Positions 22,979 through 33,125 of a DNA stretch of 64,000 bases are shown in pieces. This DNA is from Eremomyces bilateralis CBS 781.70 (lineage: Eukaryota; Ascomycota; Dothideomycetes; Eremomycetales; Eremomycetaceae): positions 248,001-312,000 of the forward strand of contig NW_022985076.1 in NCBI RefSeq assembly GCF_010015585.1, written 5' to 3'. The first letter of the stretch is position 1; the number at the start of each line of letters is the position of its first letter. The notes below the pieces were generated by a model. It ran no database searches and had not been told where the DNA came from. It was given only the letters and a program-made list of their open reading frames with translations. Position numbers and translations under genes: made by a program.

Positions 22979-23306
22979 GGAGTGCAGCAGCAATTTTGCA
23001 GCGACTAGTTTAGTGTATAATGGTCTAAGTACATTTAAATCCGACGTCTATTTCTTTGAAAATAGGAAGAAATGAACTTTCTGAGGATGGTGCAATATTG
23101 CATCAATGTTTAAAGTCATGTTTATTGAAATACGCTAATTGGTCATCAGTGTCACAACGACTGAGATTATCAAAGAGACCAGATGACGTCCATATTTTGG
23201 AGTGTTTTATTGAATTCAAGTTTGCATTTGACGTATCATGCCCTTTCCCACTGGTTCTAGAGTTATATACAATCTATTAAAGTCGCCGAGCTGATATCTA
23301 CATGAT
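22979..23306. other. Intergenic, 5' of the ChaC gene and 3' of the MFS gene
   Basis: 328 nt, AT-rich, with no coding motif. The plus-strand frame at 23056-23280 has no recognisable content. Confidence 0.5.
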
Positions 23307-24959
23307 CTATTCTTTCTTCCCGACGGCGCCTTTTTCCATGTCTTCACAGACTTCCACTTCAACAGGGAGACTCTCCCCCTCTGAACTATCATTGCGCAGC
23401 GATATATCGGTGATAGGTTCCTTTTTATTTCTGAGTCCGAATCCACCACCCCATCCGATCCAACCCTTCTCATGCGGCCCCCTGACAAGGGCGATTAAAA
23501 GCGCAGCGCAAACAAAGCCCACGCTGGCACTGCCGCTGCGAATCCATCCGCCAGCAGCGTAAAGATGACTACCAGCCGAAGTGCCAGTCAGTTGGCCGCA
23601 GAACACCGACACCATGAACGCCGTGTTTAGTCGATTGCGTGCCTTGGGTTCAATCGAATAGATAGCGCTACGGTTCGCGATCTGCGTGGTCTGCATCCCA
23701 AAGTCATTGAGGATGGCGTGGATAATCGGTCCAGCCACCGTAATTGTCCCCGTATACGTCCCGATGATGATGCCGACAAGCGCCAAACTTATTCCGACTA
23801 GGACGCTGAATAATGGGACGAAGCGATCCGTGACGAGACGGGCGTAGAGCGGCCCGAGGATCATTACCGCGACGCCGATGAGGCCGAATAGGCCAATAAC
23901 TAGCGGGGAATAAAAATATGGCGATCCCGAGAGCAAGAAAGTGACGACGGTCCAGAAGTTCGTGAAGGTCGCGGAGGAGAAAAAGCCGATCAAGCAGGCC
24001 TGGACGAGGACGGGGTGCTGGCATACCATCTGCACGATTGACCACAGCATGTAGAAGTAGTTGAGTCCATCGGGGTTGGTCGACGGATAGTCCGGCATGA
24101 AGAGCCAGAGTAAAACGAGGATCGAATATTGCAGACCGAGCGCCATCCAGTACACGTTACGCCAGGAGGTGAAGTTGGTCATTGTCCCCGAGACCACTCT
24201 GGCGATCAAGATCCCCAACATAAGTCCTGAAACTACGATTGACAGCGCGGCCGCTCTACGCTCTGGAGGAGCAAGGTCGCCGACCAGTGGTAGAGCAAGT
24301 TGCGGAGTGACCGTCGTCACCGAGGTGATGAACGAAATGGCCGTGAAAAGCGTTAGCGACTTGGTGACGCACAACACTATCCTGCGGAAGTCTTAGCATG
24401 CCGAAACGAATTCTCCAACCGTTATCACCAACCATAGCGTCGCAGTGAGAAACACCAAACCCAGCACGAAATGTCTTCTCCTGAGCAAGTCTCCCAAAGG
24501 ACACAGAAAGAGGAGGCCCGCCGCATACCCAGCCTGCATCACGGTAGGGATCTGCGAGACTTTCTCATACGGAACCCCAAAATCTGCAGCGAGGACATTT
24601 AGAATCGGGTGCGTGTAATAGAGATTCGCCACGGAAAAGGCCGCCGCGAACGCGAACAGTACGTTTAGGCCAATCGAGAAGGTGGGTGGCTTCTCCGGAT
24701 CCCAGCGACATCTTGGAGGCGTCCAGGTCACGAACCATACGACACTGCTCCATGCTTTCTTCAATTGGCCAGTCCATGGCTGGTCCCGGTTTGAGGGTTC
24801 CAAATCCACGCCCGATATCGTGGATGTATGTGGCTTTTCTTGGATTGTTGAGGTTGACTCGGAAACGTTCGACTTCGGCTGTGGGGTATCTTGGATCGGG
24901 ATTAATGGGGATTCAATCTTATCTCCGGACTTCGTCCCATCTGCCAGGTTGCCGCTCAT
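23307..24959 (-). CDS. MFS transporter (YnfM-like)
   Basis: Two exons, 24959-24433 and 24381-23307, give 533 residues. The 51-nt intron uses a GTTGGT donor; the more attractive GTGATA donor 4 nt downstream would break the frame, while GTTGGT gives the smooth TATLW-IVLCVTKSL. About 90 polar residues precede the first membrane helix. The first half has YYTHPILNVLAADFGVP, PTVMQAGYAAGLLFLCPLGD and the cytoplasmic motif GDLLRRRH, typical MFS loop 2-3 features. The second half has PLVGDLAPPERRAAALSIV and further helices. The protein resembles bacterial YnfM-type permeases and their fungal relatives. The substrate cannot be read from sequence. It lies 357 nt upstream of the SDR gene on the same strand, without evidence of a shared function. 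Confidence 0.87.
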
Positions 24960-25316
24960 CTTGCACTGACGATCTCATAATAGAAATAACTTATATGTTA
25001 CCAAGAATGGAATTGAATAATGACCGAAAAAAACTTACGAAAGGAACAATTGTGCATAGCGTGCTTTAGATAGTCTTCCAGCAGGAAGCGGAGGTAGCTG
25101 CCGACAGAGCAGCGATAACCGGCCCCACCTACAGGGGAGATAGTCGACGGCGCGAATTACGACATCCTGATGCATTTGGATAGCCCGACTGAAATTCATT
25201 GATTGATAGTTCTCCTAAAAAATCGCTGCATATTGATATCATACAAGTAAAGTAGCGTTGCGTAGACCAAGAAGCCGTGACGAAAAAGAAAATCCCGGGA
25301 AACATGGTGCAATGGA
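24960..25316. other. Intergenic, 5' of the MFS gene
   Basis: 357 nt between the SDR stop and the MFS start. Nothing recognisable beyond the presumed MFS promoter. Confidence 0.5.
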
Positions 25317-26329
25317 TCAGAAATTGTTCATGATCCCAGGCTGGATCGCTTCCAACTTCTCCGTCAGTTCATTCCACACCCGCTCCTGAGTAACCCGGCC
25401 TTCCTTCGACAAGACGAATGGCGATATTGGAGCGACGCGCATGTCGGCGAGATACTGGCCGTGCGATTCCTGTCCTTTGCCCGGCCCATCAACGAGGGTC
25501 CCTGCGCCGAGTACCATCGGTCGCGCATGGAGGAAGAACCTGAAGATAGCGGCCATTATATCCTGCCCTCTCAGGAACTCCGAATGGCAGAAGCCAGGGT
25601 TCACCAGATTGATGATAACCGGGTAGCCAATGGGTGCGTGCGCTCTAACCATCTCGCGGACAACGAAGAGTTCTAGCAGCTTGGTCGCTGCGTACCGGCC
25701 CGCCATCCGTGCCGTAGACTTGTCGTTCAAGTAGTTGAATATCCCGTCCGGGTGGTTCCTTTCGGGCTTGAGAGTGGTCGCGAAATGCGCTTCAGAAGTC
25801 ACAACCACGAGCCTCGGCGTAATGTCGAAAGTCTTTGCACTCTCTCGGAGCTTGGGGAGAAGGAGGACGTCAAGAAGGAACGTCGACACGACATTCACGG
25901 TGACTGCCACCTCGTTATCTTCCGCTACGGAGTAGCTCGCAGCCGTCGGTGCGGGTGATACTGCAGCATTCTCCAGGAGGACGTCCAGTCGGTCGAGGGT
26001 TTGGGCTTTCGCAGCGAAATCCTTGACGCTTGCATAGTGCATACGAACTGAGGTCGAGATGCCAGACCTCCACGACCCCGGTCCAGTTTCCTGTTCGATC
26101 CATTCTTTGGCCTCATCCCCTTTCTTCAGGCTTCGGATAGCTATGATCACTTTAGCTGCGTGGAGCCGAACAAAGTGGTTGGCTGCCTGCTTCCCAAGTC
26201 CAGTATTCGCTCCTGTTACAATGATGGTTTGACCTTCGAAGGATTGGGTTGGAAGCGGTGAGGTTGTGAACCATTGGCTGTTGATAAGATTGCGCCAAAG
26301 CTAATGGGGGGCATGTCTCCAAAAGCCAT
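25317..26329 (-). CDS. Short-chain dehydrogenase/reductase, frame break near the start
   Basis: The body is an SDR of about 310 residues. It has the cofactor motif VTGANTGLGKQAA, ENAAVS in place of NNAG, the catalytic Ser region VVVTSEAH and the catalytic pair in GRYAATKLL (Tyr-x3-Lys). The conserved N-terminal segment WFTTSPLPTQSFEGQT lies directly upstream, but that frame has no ATG before a stop. The likely start, ATG at 26329 (MAFGDMPPISFGAILST), is in another frame; the two meet near 26,270-26,285 with a two-base mismatch. No plausible intron bridges them. So this copy carries a frameshift, is mis-sequenced there, or uses an upstream exon I could not find. Substrate unknown; closest in style to retinol-dehydrogenase-like fungal SDRs. 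Confidence 0.75.
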
Positions 26330-27085
26330 GATGATGTGACGATGGAGAGATAGTTGAACTGATTTGAGACGCTGTAATTGGCGGAATGGAGGATTGACGG
26401 ATTGACTGATTGATGGGCCGGAAAAAGACTGCAACAAACGGAAGACTTTATACCTACTCGCCTTCATCGGCCCGGTTCGCAGAGTCTATTAAATCCAGAG
26501 CTGTGCAACCAGAGTACTTTTAGCGAGCACCGGAGTCGCACAATCTCCAAGTCCAGACATCTGAATAGTGAAGCGGTATCAAAAACAGCAACCAGACGAC
26601 AGGCCTTGCTGAGTGCAACCATCGACCGGAGAAATCAATATCGCCGGAGATAAAGAATTCTAACCTAGAGAGGTACCCAGGTATCTCCGGTAGCCAGAAT
26701 AGTGGACATGCAAATGTGGAAAGAGAAGGATTCATCCGAATTCATGGGAGTGATTAGTGACTAGAGATAATGACGTGGTGTGGAAGACAGATAGTGGACA
26801 TTAGGATGGAAACTCCGTCCCAAAGCCCAACACGTAAACAGTTGCTTGGGGAAAGCTTTCAGCCAATAGAATCTGGCAATTTTCAGAGTCACCCGACACT
26901 CATGATATTTGCCAGTGAGAGTGCACCACAGCCCCTGGCAGGGCAGCAGCTTGGTGGCACCACATCCAAGTCAAGTTCTTCACGATTGTTCACGAGTCAC
27001 CTCACGGTAATCACCCAACCATTGTAGAATGGGTTCAGCTATCTTTCCATGCATTGAAACCCCAACCTTGAATCCATAAACAAAC
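26330..27085. other. Intergenic, about 0.75 kb
   Basis: It contains the putative promoter of the SDR gene and a short run of near-repeats of gattgact/gattgatg around 26391-26415. No gene is recognisable. Confidence 0.45.
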
Positions 27086-27463
27086 ATGTCTGGGACCTTG
27101 TCCCAGTGTGGCAACCGACCGAGTGGCTTCCTTCGGCTTCCATTCGAGATTCGTGAGACTCCACTTCTTACGGGTCTGAGGCAGCTCTGCCTCGTCGCGG
27201 AGCAGCCATTGGAGGCCGGGGCCTACTTCGATGGCTCTACCCTCGAGCAGGAAACGCAGATATGGATTGAATGGCTGGGGCCGATCTTACGATACCTCGC
27301 GAAGAATATGTCGAAGACGACTACTGTCAGTGTGGATGATAACGACGTGGTGGAGACGGGCGAACTCATGCAGAAATGCCTCAGCCCTGGCTATAACAAG
27401 GTACAGACTGTGACTGGAGATGAAATTTTCCTGAGAAGTCAGTTCTTGGAGGAGAGTGATTAG
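27086..27463 (+). CDS. Small 2EXR-like protein, probably a truncated family member
   Basis: A 125-residue frame from ATG 27086. Residues 15-24 (FLRLPFEIRE) match the opening LPxEIR motif of the fungal 2EXR/DUF7730 family. The part that normally follows (MIY and several helices) is missing: the frame jumps to TPLLTGLRQLC. The later segment, with LGPILRYLAKNM and VSVDDNDVVETGELM, looks like a family C-terminus. The gene lies next to a decayed DUF1479 gene, so an internally deleted remnant is plausible. The function of the family is unknown. Confidence 0.45.
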   Translation: MSGTLSQCGNRPSGFLRLPFEIRETPLLTGLRQLCLVAEQPLEAGAYFDGSTLEQETQIWIEWLGPILRYLAKNMSKTTTVSVDDNDVVETGELMQKCLSPGYNKVQTVTGDEIFLRSQFLEESD

Positions 27464-27689
27464 TGGGATGATATTAATGACATTGATGGTCCGAACTCTG
27501 CAAGGGATGGTATAGGCAGCGATTAGTCTGATTAATGCCCGGACCAGAGTTCAAAGAAGTTAATTAACTTCTATCTACTCAACGATCTTATCTGGGCCGA
27601 TCCAGAAGCGTGCAAGAGGTTTCCAGAAGTGGTTCCGTTGTTGTAGAGGAGTCGCTACAGGCACTCAGAAAAGAGCACGGGATATATTA

Positions 27690-29190
27690 GATGCATTTGT
27701 GTCTCTGTCGGGGAAGCCCTTCAAGCCCCTGTGCCATGATATGCAGATCTTAAAAGCAGATTGATCTAGGGCACGAGAAAGAAGTGGAAGCACCACAAGA
27801 AGGTTCCTAGGCCATCTATAGGATGAGGTATTAACGGTAGCCTTAGTCGGCCTAAGTATAATCTCAGAGATCAAGTTCTCAGAGTTCGATAATCCATCGG
27901 ACAAGTTCAGTGCAGAGCACAGAAGGCGTGGGGTTCTCGTGATTCGAAGGGTAATCCCCGAAACAGAAGCATTGCAGCTTAAAGAAATCCTCAAGAAGTA
28001 CATCGAAGACAATCGACATAAAAAAGGTACAAGAGTCATCCCACTATCGTAATACTGGACGCTGGCAACTATACAGCGTTACCCTGAATAACCCTCAAGT
28101 CTACGAACTCTACTGCCCCCCCTCCAACGTCACACCCGCTCCAATCCTCGCTTCCTGAACGCCATGCGCTTCCTCATGTCCATCTAGCACAACCTTGATC
28201 TCTCCATCCCCATTTCCACCGCGCATCCAACCCTCAACGTCGACTGTCTTCGGATTCGTCTACCCGGGCACAACTAGTTCGCCCTAAGTCCGCACGTCGA
28301 CTGTGGAAGCGTGGAGCGCTGGGGAGAGAATGACTATGGACTTAGAACAGTGTACGATGCTATCTGGCGCGGTGAATTGGAGCGGCTTGATCCATGGGAG
28401 GCGAGCGGTAGGTCTCCGGTGCTATCAGACTTGTATTATGGGTTTGGTACTTGCAATATATCTAGGATGGTACAGGGGTGGGTTTCTATGTAGGATGTTG
28501 AGCCTGGTGAGGGGGAGTTGCTGGTGTGTCCACCCGTGAATGCGGCTCCGGCGTATTACATTCGTCGACCCTTCTTTGAGGAGGTAAAGGGAAGAGATGA
28601 AGTGGTATCGGAAGAGGAATATCTGGATATTGAGACTTGGAGAGTTGAGTTGGAGACTACGAGTCTACTTGAGGGGGTAAATCCAGGGGACGGGCAGGAG
28701 TTGAAGCCCAATCTACACCCACATTTGCAACTAGATAAGGCCATAGTCCATGTACCAAGGGTCAAACTAGGAGATTACGTTGCCTGACACTGACGGTAAG
28801 TCCATTGTCTGACGCTCCAGCACGCCTCCGACAATTAGACTTATCAGGAGACAGTCATCCATGTAGTGGACAACGTGCACAGAGGCACCAGTGATTCCAG
28901 TGTCATCCATATTCCGACCTGCCCTCTCACAGAGGGAAATGCGCAGTTCCTCGCTCGTCAGAGACAGGCGTTCCTCTCGGGTACTCTATGCCCGGACTTT
29001 GACAGCGGAGAAGGTGATGTGCACCACAAAGGAAAGGCTACTGTCGAGTCCCTGGCGTCCATGTCATCATCAGGAGGGATGTGGGCATTTGGACAGATGG
29101 AATGGCATAGCTCTGCTGAGGGACTTAGTCTTGGAGAACGAGGAACATCACGTCGTGCTAATAAGGTGTTCGGTCGTTTCCATCCATAGA
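27690..29190 (+). pseudogene. Decayed DUF1479 (YbiU-like) gene
   Basis: Conserved blocks of the DUF1479 family appear in the right order but in different frames, with stops between them. They are AFVSLSGKPFKPL (27,69x), EIKFSEFDNPSDKFS and RRGVLVIRRVIPETEALQL (27,86x-27,98x), VTLNNPQVYELY (28,08x), SPHVDCGSVERWG (28,28x), WGENDYGLRTVYDAIW and SPVLSDLYYGFGT (28,31x-28,45x), GQELKPNLHPHLQLD and VHVPRVKLGDYV (28,69x-28,79x), and VHRGTSDSSVIHIPTCPLTE (28,87x). The His-x-Asp of HVDCG is the family's presumed metal-binding pair (2-oxoglutarate-dioxygenase-like fold). At least several frame changes and stops separate these blocks, so no functional product is expected. The age cannot be set without a homologue. 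Confidence 0.82.
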
Positions 29191-29721
29191 AAATCCAATG
29201 TGTTCACGTGTGGATTTCCTAGTGTGAAGGGTGAATACTATCGTGTCCCATCGTATGTTTTGAAGGGAGGGTGAATTAAATGCAGTCTATGGTTAAACCT
29301 GGCAAATTAATTCCCAGCGGAAATGACTATGTTGGTTTAACGACTGATGCGGATCAGGTACAGCTGAAAAAAATGACACCAGTCCCATGGAACAGACACC
29401 TGGGGCCTGCGAGATGGTTGATTTTCTACCCCTGCCCTCGAAGGTAGGTTATCGTTTTTTGCTTTTTGCTCTTAATACAGAATCGCACAAAGAGTCGATT
29501 GAACTGGGGTTGGAAACGATCCGATCATGTTTCGTGGAGTTGCGGTTGATTCTGTGGTTGACCGGCAAGAAATTCACTGTTTTGATGGACAACTGGCTGG
29601 TATAGGGGTTCAAAAGGTACATCGAGTGTTTACGTAAGCGAAAATCTAGTAGTGCGAGGCTACGAGTTCGAACTATGCTTGAAGCAGTTCTTTTTTGGCA
29701 CCAGACTGTATACTGACCCCA
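29191..29721. other. Intergenic, 3' flank of ROK1
   Basis: About 0.5 kb with no coding motif. A short frame at 29387-29605 is unrecognised. Confidence 0.45.
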
Positions 29722-31863
29722 TCAGTCATCGAAGCCCTCGAACTCACTCTCATTTTCCTCCAACACATGCTTCACAACAGCATCATTCCGATCCGACTGA
29801 TGGTGACTCTTCGCTGCCTTCCTCTTATTCTCCATCCGCCGCTCAAACCCACTCTTCGTACTGATGCGCGCAGCAGCTGGTCCCTTTCCGTCACCCTTCC
29901 CATTCAGCGCATTCACCGACCGAGCCGGCACGCCCCGCTTCTTCAACAACTGCTTATCCCGCTTCGACGGCGTCGGCAGCGCATTCAGCAACCACGGCTC
30001 GATCGTGGTCTTCTCGTCGCCCCTCGATCGCTCGCTCGCCGCAATGACGTTCGCGATGTTCTTGACGTACGGAATGTCCTCCTTCGTATAGTACGTCACC
30101 GCCACCCCGCCCTCCCGCCCCGCCCGGCCTGTCCGCCCAACGCGATGCACGTACGCCGCCGCCGAGTTCGGGATGTCGTAGTTCACCACCCCATTCACCC
30201 CGCGGAAATCCACCCCGCGAGCCAGCAGGTCCGTCGTGATCAGCACCCAGATCTCGCCCTTGCGGAACCGCGTCATCACGCGGTCGCGCGCCTGTTCGGA
30301 GAGGTCGGAGTGCAGCACGGCGAGGCGGCTGGCGCCGCCTGCTTCTGGGGGGATGTCGAAGAGGAGCTCGGAGTGCAGCGCGACGGCGCGGGGGATCGTT
30401 TGGGTGAATACGAGGAAGGGGGGCCGGAGGCTGGGGCCGGCTTCGCCCTGGGGGGCGGAGGGGTGGATTAGTTGGCGGAGACCTAGGAGTTTGCCTTGCT
30501 CGGTGGCTGCGTAGACGAGCTTGTGGTCGATGTTGGGGACGGCGGTGTCTTTGATGCCGACCACCAATCGTAGGAGTAGAGATTTTGATTCTGATGAAGC
30601 ATCGTTCTTAGAGGGGCGCCGTCGGTCTTTCCAAAAGTTGGTGGCGATTTCCTCAATGCTTGAAGATATCGTTGCGGACCAGAGAGTGGACTGTAGGTTC
30701 GAATTCGTACACTTTTTCCATATCCCCAACGTTTGGTCTCGGAATAGCGGGTCTAGCAACACGTCGGCTTCGTCCAACACTAGTTGTTGCACGGTTGGGA
30801 GAGAGCGCTCCTTGCCGTCGTCACTGCTCAAGGAATTTAATAGCGCCAGCGGGGTGGACACTAGGACATGTGACTTGATCTCCAAGGCAGCTCGCTTCTC
30901 GTGATCATCCACATCGCTCTCATTGTCGCTTTGCTCTTCGTCCCCAACACGCTCCAATGAGGTGCCAATCTTCATGCCTTTTCGAAAGAGCGTGACTTTA
31001 ATTCCCGTATTCAAAGCCAACTTTCTGCCTTCGTTAGCAATCTGTGATGCTAACTCCTTGGTCGGCGCGAGTACGATGGCTTTCAACCCATGCTCCTCCG
31101 TTTCGCTCTTAGACTTCTTTCGCTCTGAGATCAGCCGGTGGAGAATTGGGATAAGAAAGGCGAGGGTCTTGCCGCTCCCCGTGGGGGCGATTGAAAGTAA
31201 GTCCGGTGCATCGGTGTCCACGAAGGAATCTGAATTGGCCAAAGACTTGGCTGGATCCAGGAGCAGTGGTATAGATGCGAGTTGCACCTCCGTGGGGACC
31301 ACATAGCCTTGGTCTTTGATGTTCGATAGTAGCCTCCTGCTGATATTGTATTGGGTCCGAAGTTGGTCGAAGGACACGAGAGGCTGGGGAAAAAGCTCCT
31401 GTTTATGTTTCGAGCCCGATCCAGATTCCTTGGACGATCCCTTTTCCTTCTTTGATTTTTTCAATCCGGTGCTCTCTTTGCTTTGTTTCGGCTCGGAGTC
31501 CAGGACAACAATCTTCACCTTGTGAGACCGCAATATCCGTAGACATTCCTCCTGTGGTTGTCTGCCTGTAGGCCGTCCCGAGACCTGTCCAGATGTTTCC
31601 TCCCCATTTGTGTGGATTTTCGTATCGCCATTCGACATGGACGTTCGATCGCCTGGCTCCGAAGCATTCTTTGCGAATTCGCTGGCCGCCGCACCGCCTC
31701 TCTTCCTCTTTCCTAGATTGGACTTGCCCTGCGAGTCGTCGCCGTTGCCGAACAGCTGTGGATTGGACGGCGCACCTGTCGAGGGAAGTTTGGCATTGGA
31801 CGGTCGGGCGGTCTGGGACCGAGAAATCTTGGTAGATCTCGTTAGGAGCTTGAAAACGTCCAT
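29722..31863 (-). CDS. ROK1: DEAD-box RNA helicase Rok1
   Basis: A single exon of 713 residues. The ATG at 31863 (MDVFKLLTRSTKI) is chosen because this is the conserved Rok1 N-terminus; an in-frame ATG at 32010 would add 49 unrelated residues. The N-terminal third is Ser/Lys-rich. The helicase core starts at FDQLRTQYNISRRLLSN (Q-motif region). It shows APTGSGKT (motif I), APTKELASQ (Ia), LDEADVLLD (II), SAT (III), LLARGVDF (V) and HRVGRTGRAG (VI). The segment LLDPLFRDQTLGIWKKC after DEAD is typical of Rok1. Rok1 acts in the nucleolus in early pre-18S rRNA cleavages and in release of snoRNP/Rrp5 from 40S precursors. The C-terminus is basic and ends in an acidic tail. Confidence 0.95.
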   Translation of the reverse strand: MDVFKLLTRSTKISRSQTARPSNAKLPSTGAPSNPQLFGNGDDSQGKSNLGKRKRGGAAASEFAKNASEPGDRTSMSNGDTKIHTNGEETSGQVSGRPTGRQPQEECLRILRSHKVKIVVLDSEPKQSKESTGLKKSKKEKGSSKESGSGSKHKQELFPQPLVSFDQLRTQYNISRRLLSNIKDQGYVVPTEVQLASIPLLLDPAKSLANSDSFVDTDAPDLLSIAPTGSGKTLAFLIPILHRLISERKKSKSETEEHGLKAIVLAPTKELASQIANEGRKLALNTGIKVTLFRKGMKIGTSLERVGDEEQSDNESDVDDHEKRAALEIKSHVLVSTPLALLNSLSSDDGKERSLPTVQQLVLDEADVLLDPLFRDQTLGIWKKCTNSNLQSTLWSATISSSIEEIATNFWKDRRRPSKNDASSESKSLLLRLVVGIKDTAVPNIDHKLVYAATEQGKLLGLRQLIHPSAPQGEAGPSLRPPFLVFTQTIPRAVALHSELLFDIPPEAGGASRLAVLHSDLSEQARDRVMTRFRKGEIWVLITTDLLARGVDFRGVNGVVNYDIPNSAAAYVHRVGRTGRAGREGGVAVTYYTKEDIPYVKNIANVIAASERSRGDEKTTIEPWLLNALPTPSKRDKQLLKKRGVPARSVNALNGKGDGKGPAAARISTKSGFERRMENKRKAAKSHHQSDRNDAVVKHVLEENESEFEGFDD

Positions 31864-32437
31864 CGGGTTTATACTATGGCCTAAGAAGGCATCGACCCAT
31901 GAATTCCTCTGTTTCGCGACTTTCGGATGTTGGTGGCACAAAATATGAAGTTGAGAATATTGTGTTCTGGTTGGTTGTGACAGGAATTTCTCATCGACAT
32001 GTCTTGGCACGTGGGATACAGCAAAATCGCTTCATTCTCAACAATGGTTGGGAGAGTCCATCGACTTAGGGGAACATCTGTTTGAAGTGATTGAAATATT
32101 TTAAGGCTGGTGAGTACCACTTTCGGGGCTTAAGGCTTAATGGTTCGAACACAAATACACTTCGATACTGTGGTTACAAGTGTCCCGCCACCGGAGATGG
32201 AAGTACAAGTCGGTGTATATTTTGCTCTACCAACATGCACAAGTGACCATCCCCAACTCTGATGTACAGGTTCAGCACAAATAGGAAATCTATAGCGCGC
32301 AATGTCGCCAGAATAGTACAGTTGCGGAAAGTTTTGGTTAAGTCTAGGGCCACCTGCCCACTCGAGTCTCGACCATGATGACCATGATGCCCACGCTCCC
32401 CCACGCTCTCCAGCCCGTCCCAACTAGATCAACTCCT
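31864..32437. other. Intergenic, ROK1 promoter and ATP20 3' flank
   Basis: About 0.57 kb between two minus-strand genes; no gene recognised. The ROK1 frame is open upstream of its preferred start to beyond 32010, which I read as 5' UTR. Confidence 0.5.
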
Positions 32438-33125
32438 TTAATGATGTTGTCCATGCTCGGCAGATCGGTATCCGATGATCTTGAAACGTCCGATCATCTC
32501 GCCAATTGAGAAGAACCCGAGCACCTCGGCCAACACGACGCCGGCAGCCGTCAATTCAGCGGTGCTGAGGTTTCGGACCTGTTGGAGGGCGCTTCGGGGG
32601 TTGGCGGTGCCGCTGGCAGCAGAAGTACTTCGGATGCTGTTGAATGCGGATTGGAAATATGTTTGGAAAGTGGCCATGGATCTGGGGACGTTAGTAATTG
32701 AGCTGGAAGTAGTGTTGAGAGGTCGCATACGGTGGGCTCATTTTCCTTCCCTCGAAGATGAGCTTTCCAAGCTCAAGTCCGACTTTCGAGTAGTGTATCG
32801 TTGGCGGAATGAGGGCTGTACATAATGTTAGTGGATGAGGATAGATGTTGGACGATCAACCCATACAGTTAACGAATCCGACCAGCCTGCCCGTCCGGCC
32901 GCCAATGCTCCCAATTGCATTCCCAAGAGCGCCAACAGCCGACCCAGCCTTGCTCAAAGCCGATCCAGCCGATGCCTGTGCCCGAGACAGGCCTTCCGAT
33001 GCTTTTGACGCGGCCTCCGAGGTTTTCGCCTGGGCGGCTTCGGCGGTTGAGGCATGTCGCGAGAAGATGCGCCGGAGGGCAAATTGCCGCTGTCGGAGGA
33101 CAGCGCGAGAGAGTGTGGGCGACAT
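32438..33125 (-). CDS. ATP20: Mitochondrial F1Fo ATP synthase subunit g
   Basis: Three exons, 33125-32867, 32815-32731 and 32681-32438 (introns of 51 and 49 nt), give 195 residues. The N-terminus MSPTLSRAVLRQRQFALRR is a basic mitochondrial presequence followed by an Ala/Ser-rich linker. The conserved core spans all exons: SIGGRTGRLVGFVNSLIPP, HYSKVGLELGKLIFEGRKM, SPPSMATFQTYF, then the single membrane helix LTAAGVVLAEVLGFFSIGEMIG with its GxxxG-like spacing. Subunit g sits in the Fo membrane part and supports ATP synthase dimerisation and cristae shape. Every splice junction keeps the frame. Confidence 0.94.

Noticed and set aside
29663-29673. tRNA B-box-like gagttcgaact
   Set aside because: No acceptor, D-arm or anticodon stem can be folded around it.
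31864-32010. Longer Rok1 N-terminus starting at 32010
   Set aside because: The added residues match nothing in the family, while MDVFKLL at 31863 is the conserved start.
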